A stretch of 7,215 bases of DNA from Planctomycetota bacterium (GTDB taxonomy: Bacteria > Planctomycetota > Planctomycetia > Planctomycetales > Planctomycetaceae), in assembly GCA_003669575.1 (NCBI GenBank), contig QWOR01000244.1:1-7215 (forward strand), written 5' to 3'. The position numbers and the translations under genes are program-made. Within the stretch, counting starts at the first letter, position 1, and each line of letters begins with the position of its first letter. The notes beneath the pieces were generated by a model. It saw nothing but the letters and a program-made list of their open reading frames with translations. It was not told the origin of the DNA and did no database searches. This document shows positions 1 to 6,249 of this stretch, piece by piece.

Positions 1-138
1 CAGGTCAATAAGAGGTGAAGCGGCATCGCCTTCTAATTCAGATTTGTGTAATTCTGTCTAAACCACAGCTGAAGCGATGCGGTTCCACTGGGATGTCGAA
101 CGTTTCAATTGACTACAGCTATGGCGAAAAACGTCTGC

Positions 139-145
139 GGAGAGG
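139..145 (+). promoter_or_regulatory. Ribosome binding site of the beta-propeller gene
   Basis: GGAGAGG sits five bases before ATG 151. It decides the start in favour of 151 over the upstream in-frame TTG at 109. Confidence 0.7.
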
Positions 146-150
146 TCATC

Positions 151-1269
151 ATGCGGATTCGAACGGTCATGTGGCAGGTGTTGGGTGTGCTGATGCTGCT
201 GGCTCGTCTCGCCGACGCGGAGGAAGCTTCCCGCCGGCTCCTGTATGTGGCGGAGCCAGGGATTCGGAATTACCTGGAGTACGGTGGTCATGGTGTACTC
301 GTGTTCGACATTGATCAGGGACACAAGTTCCTGCGCCGTATCCCTTCAGGTGGACTGAACGAGAAAGGTGTCCCCGACAATGTGAAGGGGATCTGTGCCA
401 GTGCCCAGACTGACCGACTCTTCGTCAGTACCATCCGCACACTCCAGAGCATCGACTTGAAAACGGACAAGGTCTTGTGGGAGCGGGCCTACCCCGGCGG
501 GTGTGACCGGATGGCGATTTCTCCCGATGGCCAGGTGATCTACTTGCCATCGCTGGAAAAAGAACACTGGCATGTCGTCAACGCAGCTTCCGGAGAAGTG
601 ATCGCCAGGATCGCTCCCGACTCGAAATCACACAACACGGTCTTTGGCCCCAACGGCAAGGTGTGCTATCTCGCGGGGTTGGGATCGCCCTTTCTGTCCG
701 TGGCCGATGCCAGGTCTCACACGATCGCTCGCCAGATTGGCCCCTTCAGTGCGGAGATCCGGCCGTTCACGGTGAATGGATCCCAGACGCTCTGTTTTGT
801 GAATGTGAACAAACTGCTCGGTTTCGAGGTCGGCGATCTCGTCACCGGAAAGATGCTGCATCGGGTGGAGGTCACAGGCTTCACGCAAGGTCCGATCAAA
901 CGGCATGGGTGCCCCAGCCATGGGATCGGAATGACTCCCGATGAGAAAGAGATCTGGGTCTGCGACGCCGCCAACCAGCGGATGCACCTGTTTGACGCGA
1001 CGCAGATGCCGCCGAAGCAGGTCGCGAGCATCCAGCTGCGGGACGAGCCGGGGTGGATCACCTTCAGCATCGATGGAACACTGGCCTGGCCCTCAACCGG
1101 CGAGGTCATCGACGTAAAGACCCGCAAGATCATCGCCACTTTGACCGATGAAGAAGGACGGGCTGTCCAGAGCGAAAAGCTTCTGGAACTCGATTTCCGG
1201 GGTTCGGATGCGATCGCGGCAGGTTGCCAGTTTGGAGTGGGGGCGGTAGGCGTCGGGTCACGTGAGTGA
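151..1269 (+). CDS. Exported YVTN/YncE-like beta-propeller protein
   Basis: A 372-residue protein, probably acting outside the cytoplasmic membrane as a binding or scaffold propeller; its ligand cannot be read from the sequence. Residues 1-23 form a signal peptide: MRIR, a hydrophobic stretch (about 6-20), then an Ala-Asp-Ala cleavage motif at 21-23. The rest shows repeated blade signatures of the form 'xISPDGxxIYL': about 119-134 (MAISPDGQVIYLPS), 161-176 (VFGPNGKVCYLAG), 256-272 (IGMTPDEKEIWVCD) and 301-315 (ITFSIDGTLAWPS). Blades also carry 'D..TGK/SGEV' turns (e.g. 145-152, 229-234). This fits the YVTN/YncE seven-bladed family in length and pattern. I chose ATG 151 because GGAGAGG lies five bases upstream and the signal peptide begins there; an in-frame TTG at 109 would put 14 polar residues ahead of it. 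The GIY-YIG gene starts 32 bases downstream. The fold is well supported; the function is unknown. Confidence 0.85.
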   Translation: MRIRTVMWQVLGVLMLLARLADAEEASRRLLYVAEPGIRNYLEYGGHGVLVFDIDQGHKFLRRIPSGGLNEKGVPDNVKGICASAQTDRLFVSTIRTLQSIDLKTDKVLWERAYPGGCDRMAISPDGQVIYLPSLEKEHWHVVNAASGEVIARIAPDSKSHNTVFGPNGKVCYLAGLGSPFLSVADARSHTIARQIGPFSAEIRPFTVNGSQTLCFVNVNKLLGFEVGDLVTGKMLHRVEVTGFTQGPIKRHGCPSHGIGMTPDEKEIWVCDAANQRMHLFDATQMPPKQVASIQLRDEPGWITFSIDGTLAWPSTGEVIDVKTRKIIATLTDEEGRAVQSEKLLELDFRGSDAIAAGCQFGVGAVGVGSRE

Positions 1270-1290
1270 TCCGCTGAAACAGTCTGGTGC

Positions 1291-1296
1291 AGGAGG
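1291..1296 (+). promoter_or_regulatory. Ribosome binding site of the GIY-YIG gene
   Basis: A consensus AGGAGG is followed by five bases and GTG 1302. It settles the start at a GTG codon rather than the earlier GTG at 1287. Confidence 0.75.
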
Positions 1297-1301
1297 CTCA
1301 C

Positions 1302-1613
1302 GTGTCTCAATTGACACACGACAAGAAAGCAAAGGCAGCGCCAGCAAAGACCTGGTGCGTGTATGTCTTGCGCTGTGCCGACAGCTCGCTCTACACCGGG
1401 ATCAGTAACAACGCTGCCCGCCGTTTGCAGCAGCACAATGCGGGCACGGCCTCGCGATATACCCGCAGCCGACTCCCCGTCACAATGGTGTACCAGGAAC
1501 CCCAGGACAGTCACAGCTCCGCCCTGAAACGCGAACTGGCCATCAAGGCCTACTCCCGGAAGGCCAAGGAGGAGTTGATCCAACAGGGGCGGGTGGAAGT
1601 CGTCAGCAACTAG
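1302..1613 (+). CDS. GIY-YIG nuclease-fold protein, UPF0213/YhbQ-like
   Basis: A 103-residue protein of the small single-domain GIY-YIG family (UPF0213, like E. coli YhbQ), a fold that cuts DNA or RNA with a Tyr/Arg/Glu active site. Visible motifs: the first strand 'WCVYVLRC' (18-25) with the 'VYV' variant of GIY; 'LYTGIS' (30-35), the 'YTG' variant of YIG usual in this subfamily; Arg40/Arg41 followed by 'LQQHNAG' (42-48), the catalytic Arg helix; and Glu78 in 'LKRELAIK', the catalytic metal-binding Glu. Length matches the family (about 80-110 residues); the Lys/Ala-rich first 17 residues are a variable tail. I chose GTG 1302 because AGGAGG lies five bases upstream; the in-frame GTG at 1287 has no such site and would place AGGAGG inside the gene. 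The substrate of this subfamily is not firmly known. It may be cotranscribed with the propeller gene 32 bases upstream. Confidence 0.88.
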   Translation: MSQLTHDKKAKAAPAKTWCVYVLRCADSSLYTGISNNAARRLQQHNAGTASRYTRSRLPVTMVYQEPQDSHSSALKRELAIKAYSRKAKEELIQQGRVEVVSN

Positions 1614-1718
1614 CCATCGCCGATCTGCCTGCACCACGCGATTTGCGTAGCCAAACGGACCCACATCGCCCCTGAAATGGCTCCCGGCTGTGCGTTCGCT
1701 AAGTCGACGGGGTGTCGA

Positions 1719-1724
1719 TAGAAT
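1719..1724 (+). promoter_or_regulatory. Possible -10 element before the EVE gene
   Basis: TAGAAT, within an AT-rich patch (about 1718-1732), stands out in the GC-richer spacer about 40 bases before the EVE start. The -35 at the expected distance (TTCGCT, 1695-1700, 18-base spacer) is poor. If real, the EVE and MoaD/ThiS genes have their own promoter separate from the GIY-YIG gene. Weak, by eye only. Confidence 0.25.
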
Positions 1725-1765
1725 ATATACACATCACCCCCCCTCGCTCTCCCACTGGCGTTTTC

Positions 1766-2269
1766 ATGGCTAAGACAGCTGCCAAGGCTTCCACCAAATC
1801 CCGGCACTACTGGCTCTTTAAGTCCGAGCCAAGTTCTTACTCGATTGACGATTTGGTCCGCGACGGGTCGACATCGTGGGATGGCGTTCGAAATTTCCAG
1901 GCCCGGAACATGCTGCGGGACGAAATCCGCATCGGCGACCGCGTGCTCTTGTACCATAGCAACACCGAACCGATGGCGATTGTCGGGACGATGGAAGTCA
2001 CTAAGGCTGGCTACGGAGATCCGACGGCTCGTGACAAGAAGAACGACCATTACGACCCCAAGAGCACAGTCGAAACGCCGATCTGGTACATGGTCGATGT
2101 GCGGCTGCGGAAGCGATTCGCAACTCCCGTGACACGAGACATGCTGAAGGACTGCCCTGACCTGAGCGAGATGGTCGTCCTGGAAAAGGGATCACGTCTG
2201 TCGATCCAGCCGGTGACCGGGGAAGAGTGGCGAGCGATCCATATCCTGGCCGGTGAGAAACCAGACTGA
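1766..2269 (+). CDS. EVE-domain protein (PUA-like, thymocyte nuclear protein 1 family)
   Basis: A 167-residue cytoplasmic protein made almost entirely of one EVE domain (about residues 13-163), a PUA-like fold. The family is linked to binding of modified bases in DNA or RNA. Hallmarks are clear: 'YWLFKSEP' (15-22) at the first strand; 'WDGVRNFQARN' (38-48), the family signature that forms part of the binding pocket; 'GDRVLLYHSN' and 'IVGTMEV' strands; 'DHYDPKS' and 'PIWYMVDV' in the middle; 'LVLEKGSRLSIQPV'-type C-terminal strands. The first 12 residues are Lys/Ala/Thr-rich and probably disordered. I chose ATG 1766 because homologues begin shortly before 'YWLFKSEP'; extension to GTG 1712 adds 18 residues unlike the family. 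No good Shine-Dalgarno sequence precedes it. Its stop overlaps the start of the MoaD/ThiS gene by one base, so the two are probably translationally coupled. Family assignment is firm; the ligand is unknown. Confidence 0.92.
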   Translation: MAKTAAKASTKSRHYWLFKSEPSSYSIDDLVRDGSTSWDGVRNFQARNMLRDEIRIGDRVLLYHSNTEPMAIVGTMEVTKAGYGDPTARDKKNDHYDPKSTVETPIWYMVDVRLRKRFATPVTRDMLKDCPDLSEMVVLEKGSRLSIQPVTGEEWRAIHILAGEKPD

Positions 2270-2559
2270 TGTCGCCCGACCCGAGCGGGGTGAGCATGGT
2301 TCAGGTCTTTATTCCCGCGTCGTTGCGACCTCTGGCAGACGGGCAACGCTCTGTCGAGCTTGCTGGTAACACCGTCCGCGATGTGGTCCTGCAGCTGGAA
2401 TCCCGTTACCCGGGCCTGATCGGGCGGCTGCGCGAGGGGGATTCCTTGAGACCCGGTCTGGCGGTCTCGATCGATTCCGGGATCAGCAACCTAGGATTGC
2501 GTCAGACCTTGCCACCCGGCTGTGAGGTTCATTTTATTCCGACAGTCGGCGGCGGGTGA
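2269..2559 (+). CDS. MoaD/ThiS-family sulfur-carrier protein
   Basis: A 96-residue beta-grasp protein of the MoaD/ThiS superfamily. Members carry sulfur as a C-terminal thiocarboxylate, made after adenylation by a ThiF/MoeB-type E1-like enzyme, and donate it to molybdopterin, thiazole, cysteine, tRNA or other products. The fold is seen as 'VQVFIPASLRPLADG' (11-25), 'VELAGNTVRDVVLQLESRYPGL' region (29-50), 'RPGLAVSIDSG' (61-71) and 'PGCEVHFIPTVGGG' (83-96). The C-terminus ends in Gly-Gly at the last two residues, as needed for activation. ATG 2269 overlaps the EVE stop codon (TGATG). A second in-frame ATG at 2296 is also plausible: it gives an N-terminus starting right at the first strand and has GGGGTGA just upstream; choosing it removes nine residues. 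No E1-like enzyme, MoaE or ThiG partner is in the window, so the pathway cannot be named. Confidence 0.87.
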   Translation: MSPDPSGVSMVQVFIPASLRPLADGQRSVELAGNTVRDVVLQLESRYPGLIGRLREGDSLRPGLAVSIDSGISNLGLRQTLPPGCEVHFIPTVGGG

Positions 2560-2773
2560 GGTCGCGATGATCAGAAATGCGAGTGCGAATGAAGCCCGCA
2601 GGTGGTGATGAGTTTCATGATTCTGCTCCTGTGCGGGTTTGGGACTCGATCGGTAACGTCTGAATCACTAAGTGATACCGAGGAAAATTCGTTGCATAGA
2701 AATCCGCAAGAATTCTGGAATCCACTACGATCCAAGGAACTCCATCAGTCATTCGCCCAAAAGAGTTCCTTCC
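2560..2773. other. Spacer between MoaD/ThiS and methyltransferase genes
   Basis: A 214-base spacer, without a convincing gene. It holds a possible stem (AAGCCCGCA 2592-2600 with TGCGGGTTT 2632-2640, nine pairs including one G-U, 31-base loop) which could shape the 3' end of the EVE-MoaD message. It also holds a 13-base perfect inverted repeat at 2664-2676. A start of the methyltransferase transcript within this spacer is likely, but I see no promoter good enough to place. Confidence 0.4.
2664..2676. repeat. 13-base perfect inverted repeat, possible operator
   Basis: ATCACT-A-AGTGAT is a perfect palindrome with six-base arms around a single base, in the spacer 97 bases before the methyltransferase start. 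The size and symmetry suit a dimeric regulator, but a short palindrome can occur by chance and no regulator gene is nearby. Confidence 0.3.
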
Positions 2774-3454
2774 ATGCTGCCCCGCACCCTCGAACCAGAA
2801 GTCATGGACACGCCAGAGGACGCGACTGACTACGACAACATGGATCATGCCGAAGTGAATCGGCGTTTCGTCGAGCACTGGGGGTTGGCCTGCCAGCGGT
2901 TGGGGATTGCTCCAGAAGTCCCTCTCCGCATGCTCGATGTCGGGACGGGAACTGCTCGGATCCCGATCTCATTCTGTGAGCGGTACAGCACATTGAAGAT
3001 CGTAGCCATCGATCTGGCAGAAGAGATGCTCAAACTGGCGAAGGTGAACATCGACCGAGCGGGGTTCTCTGACCGGATCGGCCTGCAACTCGTCGACGGG
3101 AAACAGCTGCCCGTGCCCGATGGGGAATTCGACACCGTGGTCACCAACACGATCCTGCACCACATCCCCGAACCTCTCACATGCCTACGAGAGATGACCC
3201 GGGTCCTGACACCGGGGGGACTGCTATTTGTGCGAGACCTCATGCGACCGGCAAGCGACGCAGAGGTGGAAGTCCTGGTCGAACTGCACACACAGGGAGC
3301 CACCCCCAGCCAGAAACAGCTGTTCCGCCAGTCACTTCACGCCTCGCTGACGCTGACGGAAGTGGGCGGCATGCTCGAAGAATTGCAGCTACCGCGAGAC
3401 TGTGTGCAGGCGACCTCTGACCGTCATTGGACGATTGCCGGACGGAAGGAGTAA
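2774..3454 (+). CDS. Class I SAM-dependent methyltransferase
   Basis: A 226-residue cytoplasmic enzyme with the Rossmann-like SAM-binding fold (Methyltransf_11/25 type). Motif I is 'LDVGTGTARIP' (54-64), the glycine-rich SAM loop. Motif II ends in the acidic residue Asp80 of 'IVAIDLAEEM' (76-85), which binds the ribose hydroxyls. 'LVDGKQLPVPDGEFDTVVTN' (106-125) covers the adenine-contact Asp and motif IV, followed by 'LHHIPEP' (128-134) and 'VLTPGGLLFVRDL' (144-156), the usual post-motif strands. ATG 2774 gives the N-terminus 'MLPRTLEPEVMD', which I recall from planctomycete relatives; the upstream in-frame GTG 2672 would add 34 unlike residues. The sequence before the start has only a weak AGAG. 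The substrate cannot be told: this subgroup resembles UbiE/small-molecule methyltransferases more than rRNA enzymes. The lipoprotein gene converges on it from the right. Confidence 0.88.
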   Translation: MLPRTLEPEVMDTPEDATDYDNMDHAEVNRRFVEHWGLACQRLGIAPEVPLRMLDVGTGTARIPISFCERYSTLKIVAIDLAEEMLKLAKVNIDRAGFSDRIGLQLVDGKQLPVPDGEFDTVVTNTILHHIPEPLTCLREMTRVLTPGGLLFVRDLMRPASDAEVEVLVELHTQGATPSQKQLFRQSLHASLTLTEVGGMLEELQLPRDCVQATSDRHWTIAGRKE

Positions 3455-3654
3455 CCACCAAACCGAGCAACGCGTAAAACGGTTCGAGATGACACGGTTC
3501 ACAAGACAGACACATAGACTGCCATGAACGACTCGCTCGGCGTCCCTCGACATCCGCTCCTGGTCGGGAATGCGGTGACGGAGGGCCCAAAGAAACTTTC
3601 GCAGCCGGGCGAGACTACGGAAGTCAAAGCCGTTCAAAGGTCAGATCAGGCCGA

Positions 3655-4470
3655 TCATTCAGCCCAGCTGGGCTTGTCACTCGGGCTGGCCGGAGTTTCA
3701 TCCGGTAATTCTGCGGCAGCCTCAGGGGCATCTTCGGCCGCTGGTTCTTCGACGCTGGTGTACTGCACCTTGGCCTCCTTGGCCGCAGGAGCCTCTAACA
3801 CATCAGCAGGAGCGGGGGTGCTGAAAGCGACCTCCACGGGAAGCCGATCCCGGGTGATGCCTGCTTTTCCCGAGGTCGAGTGGATCACTTCATTCCGAAT
3901 GGTGCCCTTTTGATAAGGCCCGATTCCGAAGACCGAAATGTTCGTGTCATCCGACTGAGCCAGTGTCACCCCGCCTTCGCCGAGCGAGGTGCGGGACTTT
4001 GCGTCGTAGGCGGCGATGCCAATCTTCGCGACACCCACTTGTTTCGTTTTCGTCGCGACCCGCACCTCGGGCAGCGTCATCATGCCGGGCAAGGTGATCT
4101 CGGGAATCCCGACGTAACTATCGGAATTTGTCGTACCGACCGTACCTGACCGGGGCTCCAGCACGATTTCGGCGTCATCGACCTTGTCGACCAATTTGCA
4201 GCCCACATGCAGGAGCCGGTGACGGATCGAGCCGATCACATAGGCCTTGTCCACGCAGTCAATGTACTTCTCTTCCAGAAACACCTTATGACCGGCGAAC
4301 GGGTGGAAGTTGATCTTGTCCAGCGACTGGTCGACCGCATTCGAGATGAGCATCTGCTCGACCGATGAACGGGCGGTATTGGTCGTCTTGACACTCGAAC
4401 AGCCACAACTGACCAGCAGGATCAGCACGAGAGACGTGCGAACCGCCGAGCAAAGGGGAACCGGAGACAT
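3655..4470 (-). CDS. Lipoprotein of unknown function, DUF6655-like
   Basis: A 271-residue predicted lipoprotein. Residues 1-21 are a lipoprotein signal: Arg11 before the hydrophobic run 'SLVLILLVS', then the lipobox Leu-Val-Ser-Cys (19-22) with Cys22 as the lipidated residue; a second Cys is at 24. After it come 'SSVKTTNTAR' (25-34), 'LLISNAVDQ'-type helix (about 39-52), 'FHPFAGHKVFLEEKYID' (55-71), 'YVIGSIRHRLL' (77-87) and an 'AEIVLEPRSGTVGT' strand (100-113), then a Gly/Ser-rich core ending near 'IGPYQKGTIRNE'. From about 217 to the end is a low-complexity Ala/Pro/Glu tail, probably disordered. The pattern agrees with my memory of DUF6655 lipoproteins from planctomycetes; that name is not certain. 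ATG 4470 is chosen for its AAGGA site and for placing the signal at the N-terminus; the open frame extends to 4569. The gene stands alone on the - strand, divergent from the ketosynthase-like gene. Confidence 0.8.
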   Translation of the reverse strand: MSPVPLCSAVRTSLVLILLVSCGCSSVKTTNTARSSVEQMLISNAVDQSLDKINFHPFAGHKVFLEEKYIDCVDKAYVIGSIRHRLLHVGCKLVDKVDDAEIVLEPRSGTVGTTNSDSYVGIPEITLPGMMTLPEVRVATKTKQVGVAKIGIAAYDAKSRTSLGEGGVTLAQSDDTNISVFGIGPYQKGTIRNEVIHSTSGKAGITRDRLPVEVAFSTPAPADVLEAPAAKEAKVQYTSVEEPAAEDAPEAAAELPDETPASPSDKPSWAE

Positions 4471-4476
4471 AATCTG

Positions 4477-4481
4477 TCCTT
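4477..4481 (-). promoter_or_regulatory. Ribosome binding site of the lipoprotein gene
   Basis: On the - strand AAGGA is followed by six bases and ATG 4470. It supports 4470 as start over the longer open frame reaching 4569. Confidence 0.65.
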
Positions 4482-4567
4482 CGGTAGGGGGAATGAATGT
4501 GGCCGCGATGATGTTCAGAAGCCGAGAACCGGCAACCGTCTGGCAGAAGCCAAGGATGGAGTGGAAC

Positions 4568-4596
4568 ATTTAGGCCAGTATTCAAGCCGAGGTCAA
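4568..4596 (-). promoter_or_regulatory. Candidate promoter for the lipoprotein gene
   Basis: On the - strand, TTGACC (4596-4591, five of six matches to the -35 consensus) is followed by a 17-base spacer and CTAAAT (4573-4568), a poor -10. It would give a leader of roughly 90 bases. By eye only. Confidence 0.22.
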
Positions 4597-4723
4597 TACA
4601 ACCCGGGGCCCACGGAGGTGCGTCACCGCCGGTATGTTTTTTTTGCAAAATGGCTGACAAGCACCAGCGATCCGGGATTGCCCGCTCTCCAATCCCCCGG
4701 AATCCCTGAGTGTTCGCGTGAAA

Positions 4724-4744
4724 GCAGGCCTGCTGAGGCCGGCC
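4724..4744. repeat. Overlapping short palindromes rich in GGCC
   Basis: GCAGGCCTGC (4724-4733) is a perfect ten-base palindrome. It overlaps a GGCCT/AGGCC stem with a four-base loop (4727-4740), which overlaps the palindrome GGCCGGCC (4737-4744). This could be a structured RNA element or a binding site, or merely GC-rich coincidence. Confidence 0.3.
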
Positions 4745-4830
4745 ATTTGAGTAAACTTCAAGGCCGACATGAATTTAGCACAGAGCGACGAAGCCCCGAC
4801 ATCGCGATTCGCGCTTGCAAAAGTATCCAT

Positions 4831-4836
4831 TACAAT
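4831..4836 (+). promoter_or_regulatory. Candidate -10 element for the ketosynthase-like gene
   Basis: TACAAT matches the TATAAT consensus at five of six bases and lies about 105 bases before ATG 4942. The sequence 17 bases upstream (TTCGCG, 4808-4813) is a poor -35; a better TTGCAA at 4815-4820 is too close, with a ten-base spacer. Confidence 0.28.
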
Positions 4837-4941
4837 CTCTGATGTACCCCCACAGAGTCACTTCCCCGGGCCGAATTCTCTTTCCACAGAGGTTCGCACG
4901 GGCGGAGTCTTGCAGAATCCTCCCGAGGTCTCCTTCGTCAC

Positions 4942-6249
4942 ATGAGTTCTCCATCGAAAGCCTCTTACGGCGTTGTTACAGGTCTGGGCGTGGTCAGTCC
5001 AATCGGAATTGGACTGCCGGCCTTTCTTGAGAGCCTGCGAACGGGACGCTCTGGGATCAGCAAAGTCTCCCTGTTTGAAGGAATCGCCGTACCGGGTGGT
5101 ATCGGAGGCGAGGTCAAAGAGTTCACCGAAGAATCCGCCAAGAAGATCTGGCTGAAAGAACAGCGAAAGTGGATCAAGGTCATGTGCCGGGAAATCGCGA
5201 TGGGAGCTGCCTCCGCGACCTTGGCGCTGAATGAGAGCGGGCTCGATCTCCAGAACATTGACCACCGACGCCTGGGCGTGGAATTCGGCGCCAATCTGAT
5301 GTTCTTCATGCCGGACGGCATGTCTGATCCGTGCCGGGCCTGCGAATCACCGGATGGCGAGTTCCAGTTTCTGGAATGGGGCTCGACGGGTCTGGCCAAG
5401 ATGGAGCCGCTGTGGCTGCTCAAGTATCTGCCGAACATGCCCGCCTGCCACATCGCGATTCATGCCGATGCCCAGGGGCCAAGCAACTCACTGACCATGG
5501 ACGAGGTCTCAGGAAACGTGGCGATGATCGAAGCACTGAGCGTGCTGCGCCGCGGATCTGCCGACGCGATGATCGTAGGCACGACCGGAACGCGAATTCA
5601 TCCCACGAAATCCATCCATGCGATCCAGTGGGACCAGGTCGGGTACGACCCCGAACACCCGGAACTCAGCTGCAAGCCATTCGATGCCAGCCGTGGTGGA
5701 CAAGTGGTTGGCGAAGGTGCGGCCACACTGATTGTGGAAACACCCGAGTATGCAGCTTCCCGCGGCGCGAAGGTCTACGGACGGATTCTGGCCGGTGCCT
5801 CTTCCAGCGTGACCGACAGTGATGGGAAACCTCTGCACAAGCAGGCTCTGGTCAATGTGATCCGTAACGCACTGAAGTTCGCGGGACTGCAGCCCGGAGA
5901 CATTGGCCACATCAATGCTCAGGGGCTGGGCTCCAGCCTCGGTGATCAGGCCGAAGCGGATGCGATTCACGAGGTCTTCGGGGAATACGCATCGAAGATT
6001 CCTGTCACTGCCTTCAAGGGGTATTACGGCAACGCCGGTGCCAGCAGTGGTTCACTCGACCTGGTGGCGACCTTTGCCTCACTCGATGCTGGTCTGCTCT
6101 ACCCGGTTCTGGGCTGCCAGACCCCTGATCCGAAGTGCAAGCTCGACATTGTCCACGGCGAGCCACGCAAGATCACGAATACCAATTTCATCAAGCTGAC
6201 CTACACCCGCCGTGGACAGGCAGCAGCGATCGTCGGATCAGGTGCTTAG
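4942..6249 (+). CDS. Ketosynthase-fold protein lacking the Cys-His-His triad
   Basis: A 435-residue thiolase-fold protein related to FabF/type II polyketide ketosynthases, which condense acyl groups on an acyl carrier protein. The fold is complete: 'VVTGLGVVSPIG' (11-22), 'SLRTGRSGIS' (31-40), 'LLKYLPNMPACHIAI' (159-173), 'AQGPSNSLT' (177-185), 'CKPFDASRGGQVVGEGA' (244-260), 'HINAQGLGSSLGDQAEADAI' (323-342), 'FKGYYGNAGASSG' (358-370). Aligned by eye to FabF, all three catalytic positions differ. The nucleophile Cys of 'TACATG' is Glu188 ('TMDEVSG'). The first His of 'NAHGT' is Gln327. The second His of 'GHxxGAAG' is Asn364. The Lys before it (Lys359) is kept. The protein should not carry out normal condensation; chain-length factors also lack the Cys, and pair with an active ketosynthase. 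The frame is intact, so this is not an obvious pseudogene. ATG 4942 fits the family N-terminus; no strong ribosome site precedes it. No acyl carrier protein or active ketosynthase is in view. Confidence 0.88.
   Translation: MSSPSKASYGVVTGLGVVSPIGIGLPAFLESLRTGRSGISKVSLFEGIAVPGGIGGEVKEFTEESAKKIWLKEQRKWIKVMCREIAMGAASATLALNESGLDLQNIDHRRLGVEFGANLMFFMPDGMSDPCRACESPDGEFQFLEWGSTGLAKMEPLWLLKYLPNMPACHIAIHADAQGPSNSLTMDEVSGNVAMIEALSVLRRGSADAMIVGTTGTRIHPTKSIHAIQWDQVGYDPEHPELSCKPFDASRGGQVVGEGAATLIVETPEYAASRGAKVYGRILAGASSSVTDSDGKPLHKQALVNVIRNALKFAGLQPGDIGHINAQGLGSSLGDQAEADAIHEVFGEYASKIPVTAFKGYYGNAGASSGSLDLVATFASLDAGLLYPVLGCQTPDPKCKLDIVHGEPRKITNTNFIKLTYTRRGQAAAIVGSGA

Larger units (their letters stand above)
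4471..4941. other. Divergent intergenic region without a convincing gene
   Basis: A 471-base spacer between the lipoprotein (-) and ketosynthase-like (+) genes. Open frames exist on both strands (4561-4842 +, 4582-4830 -), but their products show no family signature, and I take them as chance. The region must hold the promoters for both genes. It contains a T8 run (4637-4644), a perfect 7-base-pair hairpin (GGGATTG 4674-4680 with CAATCCC 4690-4696, nine-base loop), and a nest of overlapping palindromes at 4724-4744. Confidence 0.6.

Noticed and set aside
1..61. Possible tail of an upstream gene (stop TGA 16-18 in frame 1 or TAA 59-61 in frame 2)
   Set aside because: Too few codons to tell coding from chance, and no motif is visible.
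717..1664. Long open frame (315 codons) on the - strand
   Set aside because: It lies opposite the beta-propeller and GIY-YIG genes, both with clear family motifs and ribosome sites; its product shows no recognisable domain.
1302..2559. A known restriction or anti-phage defence system
   Set aside because: The EVE protein is single-domain with no fused nuclease or McrB-type motor, and the GIY-YIG protein is of the housekeeping UPF0213 type.
2602..2829. 75-codon + frame with a hydrophobic start resembling a signal peptide
   Set aside because: The hydrophobic part is only about eight residues, the rest is nondescript, and it overlaps the methyltransferase start out of frame.
3661..3674. AGCCCAGCTGGGCT as an intrinsic terminator between the convergent genes
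   Set aside because: The hairpin would have only five pairs, lies inside codons of the lipoprotein, and no T-run follows on either strand.
3524..3913. 129-codon + frame beginning in the convergent spacer
   Set aside because: Most of it is antisense to the lipoprotein's low-complexity tail, which explains its Ala/Ser/Gly-rich product.
4561..4842. Small + frame in the divergent spacer, with a rival - frame at 4582-4830
   Set aside because: Neither has a ribosome site, a domain or gene-like composition; the two overlap each other.
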